Under the pieces are notes generated by a model. That model saw only the letters and a program-made list of their open reading frames with translations. It was not told where the DNA came from and did not search any database. 64,000 nt of DNA, taken from the NCBI GenBank assembly GCA_029959615.1, contig JASCOD010000003.1, positions 62,001 to 126,000 of the forward strand, given 5' to 3'. Of the stretch, positions 34,282 through 42,376 are shown one piece after another (within the stretch, counting starts at the first letter, position 1; each line of letters begins with the position of its first letter). A program made the translations under genes and the position numbers. The stretch is from Flavobacteriaceae bacterium PS02338 (GTDB lineage: Bacteria > Bacteroidota > Bacteroidia > Sphingobacteriales > Sphingobacteriaceae).

Positions 34282-35832
34282 ATGATGATGAAAAAGGAAG
34301 TTTTATATGTTTTAGCCACATGGCTGTGTACTTTCAGTACGATTGTTTTACCTGCCCAAACCGTAAGCCACTTTGCGGGTAGTGGCGACATAGGCAGTAC
34401 CGATGCTTTAGGGGTTTTAGCCAATTTTTATAACCCTACCGGTATTGCGGTAGATGCTAACGGAAATCTCTATGTGGCAGATTCGGATAACCATAAAATT
34501 CGTAAAATTACCCCAATAGGAGAGGTAAGCACTGTTGCTGGCACTGGCTTAGCAGGTAATGCAGATGGTATGGGAAATGTGGCTAGCTTTAATTTTCCGG
34601 CAGGGGTAGCGGTAGATCAAAATGGAAATATATACGTGGCCGATGCCCAAAACAATAAAATCCGTAAAATCAGCACAACGGGAGAGGTAACCACTCTAGC
34701 GGGTAGTGGCATTGCTGGAAGTGCGGATGACGTAGGAATAATGGCCAGTTTCAAATTCCCTTATGGCATTGCGGTAGATGCCAATGGGAATGTGTATGTG
34801 GGCGATGTAGGTAACCACAAGATTAGAAAGATTAGTGCAGGGGGCGTGGTTACCACATTAGCAGGTACAGGTTCCGAAGGCAGTGCAGATGGCAATGGTA
34901 CATCGGCCAGCTTTAATTTTCCGGTGGGCATAGCTATTGGTGGTAATGGTAACCTGTACATTGCCGATATCTTTAATAACAAAATTAGAATGATCAACGC
35001 TTCGGGAGATGTGACCACCTTTGCCGGCAGTGGGGCTATGGGCAATGTGAATGGAACAGGTACTGCGGCAGTTTTCTATAGTCCAAATAGTATCAGTGTA
35101 GATGTTGATGGCAACTTCTATATCACCGAATATGATAACCATCAAGTGCGTAAGATTAGTTCTACAGGCGTGGTTACCAATTATGCCGGAAGTGGATTGG
35201 CAGGCGTTACGAATGGTATAGGTACAGCAGCTACCTTTTTTACACCCACAGGCATAGCGGTAGATGCAAATAGAAACGTTTACGTGGCCGATTATGGTAA
35301 CAATAGGATACGTAAAATTACACCAGAAGCCCTTCCTATCACATTGCTTAGCTTTAAGGCTGCGGTAGCTGGTAATTATGCCAGGTTACAATGGCAAACG
35401 GCTAACGAAATAAACAATAAGGGCTTTGAGTGTTATAGAAGCAGCGACGATAAGCAATTTGTAAAAATTGGAGAGATTGCAGCTTCGGCTTTAGGTAATT
35501 ACTCATTTACAGATAAGGAACCCTTAAAAGGCAATAACTATTATAAATTGTTGCAGATAGATAACGATGGTACGGCAACCAACTTAGGTATCCGAACATT
35601 AAGTTTTGGTATTTCCACGCTGGGTGTTAGGTCTTTTCCTAGTCCAATCCATGCCGAATTTACCGTGGTTAGTCCTATAGCTCAAAGTGCAACAATCATC
35701 AATCTTTCTGGACAGGTCATAGCACATTTAAAACTTGAGGCAGGTGTGAATATGTTTAATTCTTCTCTTTGGCCAACAGGTATGTATATCCTTAAAACCG
35801 CTACAGAACGAACTAGATTATTAAAAAGATAG
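34282..35832 (+). CDS. T9SS-secreted NHL-repeat beta-propeller protein
   Basis: 516 aa. Signal peptide (to about residue 25), then six NHL repeats (about 40-350), each with the pattern GIAVDANGNLYVADSDNHKIRKI followed by TLAGSG..G..DG.G..A.F. A six-bladed propeller of this kind usually binds protein or glycan ligands. After it come the LPITLLSFKAAVAGNYARLQW domain and a T9SS type A sorting domain (about 445-516; no YPNP, but FPSPIHAEFTVVSP at the same place). Lies 141 nt after the beta-helix gene, same strand. Ligand unknown. Confidence 0.87.
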   Translation: MMMKKEVLYVLATWLCTFSTIVLPAQTVSHFAGSGDIGSTDALGVLANFYNPTGIAVDANGNLYVADSDNHKIRKITPIGEVSTVAGTGLAGNADGMGNVASFNFPAGVAVDQNGNIYVADAQNNKIRKISTTGEVTTLAGSGIAGSADDVGIMASFKFPYGIAVDANGNVYVGDVGNHKIRKISAGGVVTTLAGTGSEGSADGNGTSASFNFPVGIAIGGNGNLYIADIFNNKIRMINASGDVTTFAGSGAMGNVNGTGTAAVFYSPNSISVDVDGNFYITEYDNHQVRKISSTGVVTNYAGSGLAGVTNGIGTAATFFTPTGIAVDANRNVYVADYGNNRIRKITPEALPITLLSFKAAVAGNYARLQWQTANEINNKGFECYRSSDDKQFVKIGEIAASALGNYSFTDKEPLKGNNYYKLLQIDNDGTATNLGIRTLSFGISTLGVRSFPSPIHAEFTVVSPIAQSATIINLSGQVIAHLKLEAGVNMFNSSLWPTGMYILKTATERTRLLKR

Positions 35833-35988
35833 GTAAAGGTTTTGATCATATTCGAGTAAGGAAAGGAAAGTGAGGATATAATTGAATTTACTGCATGATT
35901 ATTATTTACAACTTTATGGAATAATCTGTTTTTCAATATGTTAATGTTATTTATTAGCTTTATTGCTCATTAATATAACATATACCTC

Positions 35989-36468
35989 ATGAGTAAAAAA
36001 AATCAAATTTCGGCAGTAGTTACTAACGAGCAAGCTGCCACTATTTTGGAACAAATCAATGCTATTGACGAAGCATTAAAAAATGTGTTAGTTATTAACC
36101 TTACGGCAGAAGATAGGACCAAAATGTTAAAAATGGGCAACAAAACTTTAGCCTTTGTACAAAAGACGCTGGACTATGCAGAACAGAATGAATTGCTAAG
36201 GCCTTCATTTTTAGACTTGTCCGAAGCTAAAAAAGATTATGATTTAGCAGCAATTTTGATGACCCTCAGACAAAGGCTTTCAGTCTTAATAAGGGCCATA
36301 GAAGATGCAGAAATGGTGGCTGGCGGCGAAGCCTACAATGCGGCACTCATTTTCTATAATTCTGTTAAAGGAGCTGCAAGGTCTAACATAGCAGGTTCGC
36401 AGGTAATAGAGGATGATTTAAGGCAGCGTTTCCCAAGAAAAAGAATCGAACGAAAGCAAAATAATTAA
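35989..36468 (+). CDS. small helical protein of unknown function
   Basis: 159 aa, no signal peptide and no transmembrane helix; predicted to be mostly alpha-helical with several amphipathic segments (NEQAATILEQINAIDEALK, DYDLAAILMTLRQRLSVL). C-terminus is basic (RQRFPRKRIERKQ). I do not recognise the family. A strong terminator follows 20 nt after its stop, and 156 nt separate it from the NHL gene, so it is probably a single-gene unit. Confidence 0.75.
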   Translation: MSKKNQISAVVTNEQAATILEQINAIDEALKNVLVINLTAEDRTKMLKMGNKTLAFVQKTLDYAEQNELLRPSFLDLSEAKKDYDLAAILMTLRQRLSVLIRAIEDAEMVAGGEAYNAALIFYNSVKGAARSNIAGSQVIEDDLRQRFPRKRIERKQNN

Positions 36469-36487
36469 CTAGTAACTAATAGAAGAG

Positions 36488-36513
36488 GGTCCCGATTAAT
36501 CGGGACCTTTTTC
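36488..36513 (+). terminator. strong rho-independent terminator
   Basis: GGTCCCGATTAATCGGGACC (36488-36507) is a perfect palindrome followed directly by TTTTTC. It ends the 159-aa gene. Confidence 0.9.
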
Positions 36514-36576
36514 ATTGGGGCTTATTACTTAACCATATATACTCAGCATTTGATCATAATTTCTAAAAGCTCAGAT

Positions 36577-36891
36577 GATGAACCTCAAAGGTAGAATGTT
36601 CTGCCTCCGAGCTAGGAAGATGAACCTCAAAGGTAGGATATTGTACCTCTGAGCTAGGATGATGAACCTCAAAGGTAGGATGTTCTGCCTCCGAGCTAGG
36701 AAGATGAACCTCAAAGGTAGGATATTGTACCTCTGAGCTAGGATGATGAACCTAAAAGGTAGGATGTTCTGCCTCTGAGCTAGGAAGATGTACCTAAAAG
36801 GTAGGATATTCTACCTCTGAGCTAGGAAGATGAACCTAAAAAGTAGGATACTGTACATCTAAGCTAGGATATTGAACCTAAAAGCTAAGAT
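36577..36891. repeat. minisatellite: fifteen 21-bp units with 42- and 84-bp higher-order order
   Basis: Exactly 15 units of 21 bp. Odd units read GATGAACCT(C/A)AAAGGTAGGA and even units GTTCTGCCTCCGAGCTAGGA or ATTGTACCTCTGAGCTAGGA (last base omitted). The shared core is nTGnnCCTnnnAGnTAGGA. Even units alternate, giving an 84-bp higher-order repeat in the first eight units; units 9-15 are more diverged. The plus strand has stops in all frames. One minus-strand frame is open over most of it as a heptapeptide repeat but lacks a usable start. Probably non-coding. Confidence 0.9.
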
Positions 36892-36984
36892 TTTCTTTAG
36901 GTAAGGGTCAATCTTGATAAGTTTTAATAAAGAGAGCTAAAGCCCAGTCTGGTGATAGTAGTAAAGAGTAGAGAAATTAGACCT

Positions 36985-37119
36985 CATTAAAAAAGGGACG
37001 AGGCTTACAAACGAAGCCCCATCCCCATCTAAATTAACGCTCTCGAGATAAAGGTAGGTATTAAGTTCTATACTGCAATCAGGTATCGGTATTATAGCTT
37101 TTTGTATCGGTGAATAGGT
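36985..37119. repeat. 135-bp direct repeat, copy 1
   Basis: Runs from CATTAAAAAAGGGACGAGGC to GTATCGGTGAATAGGT and is about 90 percent identical by eye to 38218-38351. It contains an imperfect hairpin (GGGACGAGGC...GCCCCATCCC). The two copies, in the same orientation, flank the ClbS/DfsB gene. Confidence 0.85.
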
Positions 37120-37147
37120 CATAAGTGTTCGGAAGATTAGAAACTGG

Positions 37148-37264
37148 ATAGATTGCTTCACTCTAGGCTTTAGCCAAGCGCTTCCGTTCGCAATGACGCT
37201 ACTATTCTCGTCATTGCGAGGAGAGTAGCGACAGCCTGCTCCGAATATCGGAGCGGCAATCTAT
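37148..37264. repeat. nested palindromic repeat, GATTGCTTC/CGTCATTGCGA family
   Basis: Outer arms ATAGATTGC (37148-37156) and GCAATCTAT (37256-37264); inner arms TCGCAATGACG (37188-37198) and CGTCATTGCGA (37209-37219); both pairs are perfect. Related fragments lie at 37355-37410, 37486-37536 and 39449-39474. This is the pattern of a widely dispersed, non-coding bacterial palindromic repeat. Confidence 0.75.
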
Positions 37265-37354
37265 CATGTTAAACCTATAATTTGCATCTTCCGAACAGCT
37301 GTGGTGAATAGGTAAAGACCAATGTTATTAAAGTTCAAGTTAGTTCTAAAGTGT

Positions 37355-37536
37355 CCTGTCATGTCGAGGCTACAGCCTGCCCCGAATCTTCGGGGAGATA
37401 TCTATTATGTAAGTTTAAAGTAGATTTACTTCATAGTTGCTTTGCGGTCCTCGTTACCGATTTCCTGTTTAGTTTAATTGGCAATATAGATTGCTTCACT
37501 CCGGAGCAGAACCTCCGCTTCAGCTTGCAACGACGG
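37355..37536. repeat. two degenerate copies of the GATTGCTTC/TCATTGCGA element
   Basis: At 37358-37410, GTCATGTCGAGGCTACAGCC then CCCCGAATCTTCGGGG hairpin and ATCTATTATG follow the same order as the right half of the 37148-37264 element. At 37486-37536, ATAGATTGCTTCACTCCGGA and CTTGCAACGACGGG follow the left half. No gene is visible between 36514 and 37664; this stretch is repeats. Confidence 0.6.
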
Positions 37537-37664
37537 GTTAAAATCCAAAACTCCCATTAAATAAAATACCCTTGAATGGTGCAAGTCTTGTACTTTTGAT
37601 TTTAGGAAAGCCTATCAGCACAGTAGGCAGATAAGGTATAAGATTTAACAGGTAATTAAACAAA

Positions 37665-38177
37665 ATGGCAATACCGAAAGACAAAGACGAATTAGTAAAA
37701 GCAATCGTAGACAACTATAAGAAGTTGACAATTGAACTTTCAAGTATTCCCATTGATTTGACAACTCAAAAAGAGCTTGAGGGACACTCAAAGAATTCAC
37801 TAATGAGTATCAATAATCTTATCGCTTACCTTGTTGGCTGGGGACAGTTGGTTTTGAAATGGAACGACAAAAAAAGCAAAGGATTAGCAGTTGACTTTCC
37901 CGAAACAGGCTTTAAGTGGAACGAACTCGGATTACTTGCGCAAAAGTTTTACAGCGACTATGAAGCTGATCACTTCAACACACTCAATACAAAACTTGAC
38001 CAAACAGTCAACGAGATCCTAAAATTAATTGAAGGGAAAACGAATATAGAATTATATGAAACCGCTTGGTACGAGAAATGGACTTTGGGGAGAATGATAC
38101 AGTTCAATACTTCATCGCCTTTTAAGAACGCAAGAGACAGAATTAGGAAATGGAAAAAAGTAAGGCAACTGAAATAG
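37665..38177 (+). CDS. ClbS/DfsB family four-helix bundle protein (DUF1706)
   Basis: 170 aa, cytosolic. Matches the DinB-like DUF1706 family: MAIPKDKDELVKAIVDNYKK at the N-terminus, NNLIAYLVGWGQLVLKW in the second helix, KWNELGLLAQKFY, and TSSPFKNARDRIRKWKK at the C-terminus. The best-studied member, ClbS, protects its host from the genotoxin colibactin by hydrolysing its cyclopropane; most members are uncharacterised. The gene stands alone between two copies of a 135-bp direct repeat, as if carried on a small cassette. A role in xenobiotic resistance is inferred from family. Confidence 0.88.
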   Translation: MAIPKDKDELVKAIVDNYKKLTIELSSIPIDLTTQKELEGHSKNSLMSINNLIAYLVGWGQLVLKWNDKKSKGLAVDFPETGFKWNELGLLAQKFYSDYEADHFNTLNTKLDQTVNEILKLIEGKTNIELYETAWYEKWTLGRMIQFNTSSPFKNARDRIRKWKKVRQLK

Positions 38178-38217
38178 CCAAGCCGATTAATAACTAAACC
38201 AGGGAGGAGAGCCCTGT

Positions 38218-38351
38218 CATAAAAAAGGGACGGGGCCCACTAACGAAGCCCCATCCCCATCTAAATTAACGCTCTCGAGATAAAGGTAGGCATTAAGTTA
38301 GATACTGCAATTAAGTATCGGTATTACAGCTTTTTGTATCGGTGAATAGGT
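38218..38351. repeat. 135-bp direct repeat, copy 2
   Basis: Begins CATAAAAAAGGGACGGGGCC and ends GTATCGGTGAATAGGT; same orientation as 36985-37119, with scattered substitutions. Begins 40 nt after the ClbS/DfsB stop. It contains a GC-rich hairpin (GGGACGGGGC with GCCCCATCCC) that may end transcription from either side. Confidence 0.85.
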
Positions 38352-38388
38352 AAGTTTGGGGGTAGAACCCAATTGGTTTACCGTTCAG

Positions 38389-38886
38389 CTAGCATTTTTT
38401 TCCTTTGCTGATTATATTTCCTTCTTTATTAAGAACTGTTGTGTAATCCTCATTATAGGTACTGCTTGTTACGCCAAGTGCTTCAAGCAGATGATTCGCT
38501 TTTTGTCTTGTTGCTAACCAGATTTCGTGATTGTCAATAAAATTCCAGTCCCAAATTTCTGTTGGTATCTCGTCGACCTCTTCTTTGAATGACAACAGTT
38601 TGCCTTTTAACGAATCATCAATTAAACCAACTCTGAAAACTGTCTCGAAACAAACTGGTGTAAAAGCATATTCAAGTTCTTCATACAGTTCAGTCAATGG
38701 GTCTATTAATATTGGAGCCATTTCGTCAAGCTTTACCGTATCATAGGTATATAGAATAATCGAATTGATGATATTGGTGTAATAGAAGTCAACATGTTTG
38801 TCGTATTCAATTTCTTCCTTATTTAAAGGTGGATTGTCTATCGGTAAAGTTTTACTTCCAAATATTGATTTCCAATTGAACTTCAT
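38389..38886 (-). CDS. hypothetical soluble protein
   Basis: 165 aa, acidic, no signal peptide or membrane helix. Aromatic-rich segment EIPTEIWDWNFIDNHEIW near the middle of the C-terminal half. Size, charge and the setting among other orphan genes would suit an immunity-type protein, but no family is recognised and no toxin gene lies beside it. Ends 37 nt after the 135-bp repeat; probably co-transcribed with the membrane protein gene 51 nt upstream. Confidence 0.72.
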   Translation of the reverse strand: MKFNWKSIFGSKTLPIDNPPLNKEEIEYDKHVDFYYTNIINSIILYTYDTVKLDEMAPILIDPLTELYEELEYAFTPVCFETVFRVGLIDDSLKGKLLSFKEEVDEIPTEIWDWNFIDNHEIWLATRQKANHLLEALGVTSSTYNEDYTTVLNKEGNIISKGKKC

Positions 38887-38937
38887 TGTCGTCTTTAAAA
38901 TAAAGCCACTGTTAGTGGCTGGTTTTTATGCTAATTG

Positions 38938-39411
38938 TTATTTTGCCTTTCGTCTATTTCTTATTTCAAGCCAAATGTTGGGAGTTAATGAAAAAAACAA
39001 TGTAACGATGAATATTTTTATGTAATTGATGTCGTGGTAAGAAAGAATTCTCTTTCCCTCGTTACAAGCTGTACATTCAATGAGCTTCATATTTGCATCT
39101 ATGTAACAGACTAGAAAAAAAGATGAAATCAGAAATATTAAAGTTAGAAAGAAATTGAGGAAACGTTGCTTTGGAGATTGTCGGGCGAACAGATAAAGAA
39201 GAATTCCAAAGTATAACCCAAATAATATGATAAATGAAACACTAAAAAAATGTAACTCAAATTTGGGTACGAGAAAGCTAATTTTGTTGTTCGTTAAACT
39301 TGTGTAAAGATATCTAACGAATTGATGGAGTTTATCTTCCGAAAGTATTCCAATTGCCAGACCAAGGATAAACGCACCGAAATATTTTAAACTTGCCTTT
39401 AATTTTTTCAC
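38938..39411 (-). CDS. hypothetical membrane protein
   Basis: 157 aa with about four hydrophobic helices (about 9-25, 50-73, 84-104, 130-147) and a basic C-terminus (EIRNRRKAK). A CTACNEGKR segment between helices 3 and 4 carries two cysteines. Family not recognised. Same strand as its neighbours with 51 and 85 nt gaps; the upstream gap contains a fragment of the CGTCATTGCGAG repeat (39449-39474). Confidence 0.72.
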   Translation of the reverse strand: MKKLKASLKYFGAFILGLAIGILSEDKLHQFVRYLYTSLTNNKISFLVPKFELHFFSVSFIILFGLYFGILLYLFARQSPKQRFLNFFLTLIFLISSFFLVCYIDANMKLIECTACNEGKRILSYHDINYIKIFIVTLFFSLTPNIWLEIRNRRKAK

Positions 39412-39448
39412 TGTCTTTTAATATTAACCTTAGTTTTGAGCCTTCACC

Positions 39449-39474
39449 CGTCATTGCGAGGTGCGAAGCAATCT
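39449..39474. repeat. short copy of the CGTCATTGCGAG palindromic repeat
   Basis: CGTCATTGCGAGG followed by TGCGAAGCAATCT matches the right half of the element at 37148-37264. It lies in the 85-bp gap between the membrane protein and ankyrin genes. Confidence 0.6.
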
Positions 39475-39496
39475 TACACCTATTGCTAGATCATCA

Positions 39497-40105
39497 CTAG
39501 TATAATTGATACTGTTCCATTCTGTCATTGACCACATTATAAGCAAAGCTCTCCCGTCTTTCGCTACTTTGATTTGGGTCAGCACCTGCTTTGATCAATT
39601 CACTAAACACACTTCTTAATTGCTGTAATAATATGCCATTGTTAAGGTCGGCATCTGGATGATTTAACATTTGTCTAGCATCCATTAACGCTCTATTTAA
39701 GCAATTGTTGCCATAGCTGTCAACTGCCTTAGGGTCAGCTTTTTTATTGAGCAATGTCTTTAAAAGTTTGAATGCTGTGTCAAATTGAAACGTGTTTTTT
39801 TGTAGTGTATACGAGCTGAAAATTGTCGCTCTGATGCAGTCGTGTAAAACTGGTGCTTTCCATTCATTAACGTCAGAGACATCAATAAAATTAACGTCTG
39901 CCCCCTGCTCAATTAAATATGTCGCAATATCAAAGTTTGCAGTTTTAAAGGCTACTTGAAGACCTGATTGACCGTCATCTTTTTTAGGCGGTGCAAAATT
40001 AGTTGCATTTAAATACGCGTTATCACTTAAAACAAGTGCTGTTACTTTTTGTAAATCTCTGTTTCTGATGGCTTGAAAAAATGTTTTGATATCTGTCTTT
40101 TTCAT
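39497..40105 (-). CDS. ankyrin-repeat protein
   Basis: 202 aa with about four ankyrin repeats: LQVAFKTANFDIATYLIEQGADVNFID, LLKTLLNKKADPKAVDSYGNNCLNRA and LFSELIKAGADPNQSS-type segments (described in parts). Cytosolic, no signal peptide. Ankyrin proteins of this size usually mediate protein-protein contacts. The neighbouring genes give no clue to its partner. Confidence 0.82.
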   Translation of the reverse strand: MKKTDIKTFFQAIRNRDLQKVTALVLSDNAYLNATNFAPPKKDDGQSGLQVAFKTANFDIATYLIEQGADVNFIDVSDVNEWKAPVLHDCIRATIFSSYTLQKNTFQFDTAFKLLKTLLNKKADPKAVDSYGNNCLNRALMDARQMLNHPDADLNNGILLQQLRSVFSELIKAGADPNQSSERRESFAYNVVNDRMEQYQLY

Positions 40106-40203
40106 ATGCGTTAGGAGGTTACTGTATAAAGTGACTCACAAAGGTTTGTGTATTGCAAATATCCAATCGAAAAGCCTATGCTGATCTTTTATGATTAGTG
40201 TTT

Positions 40204-41298
40204 TTATTTTATTCTATTCAATTCTGTGGCGTTGTAAAGACCTCCAATTGCTTCAAATACTTCGTCTTGATTTACTTTATCTGTCCAACCTTTTTTAGCA
40301 AGTTCATTTCTAACTTCTTCTTCTGTTTTTTCTTTCAAGAAATGGTAATATGCAAAATCAACAACTTCGGCCGGAACTCTTTCAATTGCGTATTTCGTCA
40401 AAACTGAAATAATTTTCAAGTAAACGAAAAGTCCCGTTAAGCCCAGTTGTAAAATCCAGCTAATCACTAAACCTATCCAACCAGTATTAAGATTTTTGAT
40501 CATCAATCCTTGTGAAAATCTTAATTTTAGAAATTCCAGAAATCCAATTCTATCATAATTATTCTCATTCAAAATGATCTCATATTGGAAATATTGGTTT
40601 GATATATAAATCAGAATGATCATTCCAGCTAATAGATATTGCAGTTTATTAAAGTTGGTGAAATTTGAAAGCTTGATTAATTGTTTCATGGCAAGGGCAA
40701 TAACAGTTGCTACCAAAAACTCAAATAAGAAAATAATGTACATTCCTTTCAGGGAAATAAAAGCCAATACAGCTCCAAGAATTAAAGAGACAATAAGCCC
40801 ACCAATAATGGGAATTGTAATGTTTGGCGATTTTACTTGGCTTGGTTGTGGCAAAGTTTCAGGGATGATATAATCGTCCCAATTATTTTTCTTTTCAATT
40901 TCTTTTTCAAGTTCATTTAACGACTGTCTGTCGAAAGTCTTTAAAGTTTCATCAAAAGCATAAATAAATAACTTTACCCTTTTTGAGTTTCTTCCCATGT
41001 CCCACATTTCATTACCCAAACTCTCACTTTTTACAACAACATTGCCGTATTCATAACTTGCTGTAATGGCTTCTGTCCAACGTTCTATACCTAAGCTTTT
41101 TTCTTTTCGTTTGGCTTCTATATTTTTCTCGTCCTTGTATATTAAATCCCAACCAAGTTTTTCAACTGCTTTTTCTGCAATGGCGACAAAAACAGTATTA
41201 TTTACGCTTGTACTAAATTCCTCTTTGTATTTAGGGGTGAAATTTACGCTATGTTTTTTCGTAATTGTTTTTTCGTAATTTTTAAAAATGTCGTCCAT
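40204..41298 (-). CDS. hypothetical multi-domain membrane protein
   Basis: 364 aa from the ATG at 41298. The ORF could begin 23 codons earlier, but that extension is Cys/Arg/Tyr rich and looks untranslated. A soluble N-terminal domain (about 1-130) with NNTVFVAIAEKAVEKLGWDL and a beta-rich YEYGNVVVKSESLGNEMWDMG is followed by about five hydrophobic helices (about 148-310). A short cytosolic tail contains EEEVRNELAKKGW. Family not recognised. Last gene of the minus-strand orphan group; the divergent spacer upstream holds the 11-bp array. Confidence 0.72.
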   Translation of the reverse strand: MDDIFKNYEKTITKKHSVNFTPKYKEEFSTSVNNTVFVAIAEKAVEKLGWDLIYKDEKNIEAKRKEKSLGIERWTEAITASYEYGNVVVKSESLGNEMWDMGRNSKRVKLFIYAFDETLKTFDRQSLNELEKEIEKKNNWDDYIIPETLPQPSQVKSPNITIPIIGGLIVSLILGAVLAFISLKGMYIIFLFEFLVATVIALAMKQLIKLSNFTNFNKLQYLLAGMIILIYISNQYFQYEIILNENNYDRIGFLEFLKLRFSQGLMIKNLNTGWIGLVISWILQLGLTGLFVYLKIISVLTKYAIERVPAEVVDFAYYHFLKEKTEEEVRNELAKKGWTDKVNQDEVFEAIGGLYNATELNRIK

Positions 41299-41515
41299 TC
41301 TTTTTCTGTAAGGTTGTGTCTCTGAAATATTTCTGCTACAATATACTGTACGAATATATAAATTCAACTATACAAAATAGGTATAATGATTACATGAAAA
41401 AAGGTGTATTCCGTTTACGATATTATCAAATGAAATAGCTATTCAAATTGTGATTTTTATGCTTCGTAAATTGATCGCTCGTCTTTAACTTCTGCTTATT
41501 CCCTAATAGGTAATT

Positions 41516-41679
41516 GCATCGTGTCTACGTCGTATCTTGGTCGTCTCGGCATCGGGAAAAACACAAACAGTTCTCGACGGTTTCCCGAAGCTTTCCCGAA
41601 CACTTCCCGAAGCAGACACGATGCCTTCCCGAACAAGAGTCGAAGAAACCCCGAAGAAGAGTCGAACATTTCCCGAAGA
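41516..41679. repeat. dyad array of 11-bp units (4 inverted plus 10 direct)
   Basis: Ten head-to-tail 11-mers (41570-41679) with consensus nnTCCCGAAnn or nnGTCGAAnn; CGA sits at units' positions 6-8 throughout. Examples: TTTCCCGAAGC, TTTCCCGAACA, CTTCCCGAAGC, AGAGTCGAACA. Just upstream, after a 10-nt spacer, four units (41516-41559) run the other way: on the minus strand they read TTTCCCGATGC, CGAGACGACCA, AGATACGACGT and AGACACGATGC. The first plus-strand 11-mer (41516-41526) is the exact reverse complement of unit 5 (41614-41624). Eleven is not a multiple of three, so this is not a protein repeat. Confidence 0.85.
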
Positions 41680-42376
41680 AAATGAATTTTTTACGATATG
41701 ATAAATGCTATATCCAATTATTCTTAATGGCTATTTTTACCGCCTGCGATCTTGAAGTGATGTCCGTAGAGAGTGTAGATTATTCCAAAACTGGCCACAC
41801 CTAACGTCGCATACTAGCACTGATTTTCGCTAAAGTGTCCAATCTGCTGATTTTAAGTGGATTTAAGGCTGTCTAAATGTGTTCTGGAACAAGGTTTGTT
41901 GTTTGATGATAGAAATCAATTCTTGTTGTAGTAAACACGGCTTTAAAAGAAATCAAACTTGGACATCTGATCCGTTTTTCAGGCTGCTATCCATTGGGTA
42001 CTTTGGGTAGCTCGTAAGTGTTTTTGCGCAAAGGCAGCCTTTCTTTAGGATTACGGATGAAGGGGGGTAATAGAGGGGCTACAAGAAACTGGTGTTCTCT
42101 GAGAGGATCTGTGCGGTAAGCTTCAGACTGCTAATCCATAGTGCTGCTGAACAGTTTGGAACGTACAGGGATGGATAGTATTTCCGAAATACACACTTTG
42201 ATGTTAAGAGCATTAATTGTGATGCCCTAGCTCAATTTGGCGGTTCTTTGCATTGTCTAAGCTTCACTTATTAATCCTTTCGGTCGTAAAGAGATTTCGA
42301 AAATTCTTAAAAAAAAAACAAGTTTTAGCTCAGAATCTAAATTCAAACTATGTATGTTTAATAAAATAAATTTTAT
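41680..42376. other. gene-free stretch before the membrane/caspase pair
   Basis: About 700 bp without a supportable gene in any frame. It contains a loose inverted pair, GTGTCCAATCTGCTGA near 41836 and TTGGACATCTGATCC near 41961, and otherwise mixed sequence. It may be a decayed mobile element, but no transposase signature remains that I can recognise. Confidence 0.4.

Noticed and set aside
36577..36891. CRISPR array or repeat-protein gene
   Set aside because: There are no unique spacers: units are contiguous 21-mers. The open minus-strand frame has no ATG before its internal stop and no downstream domain.
37351..37560. 69-aa open frame over palindromic repeats
   Set aside because: The sequence is accounted for by degenerate copies of the GATTGCTTC/CGTCATTGCGA repeat.
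41514..41804. 96-aa open frame on the plus strand through the 11-bp array
   Set aside because: The array period (11) is not a multiple of three, and the dyad structure is at DNA level; the frame is open by chance.
41836..41975. Remnant insertion sequence
   Set aside because: A loose inverted pair around GTCCAA/TTGGAC is seen, but no transposase-like reading frame or target-site duplication.
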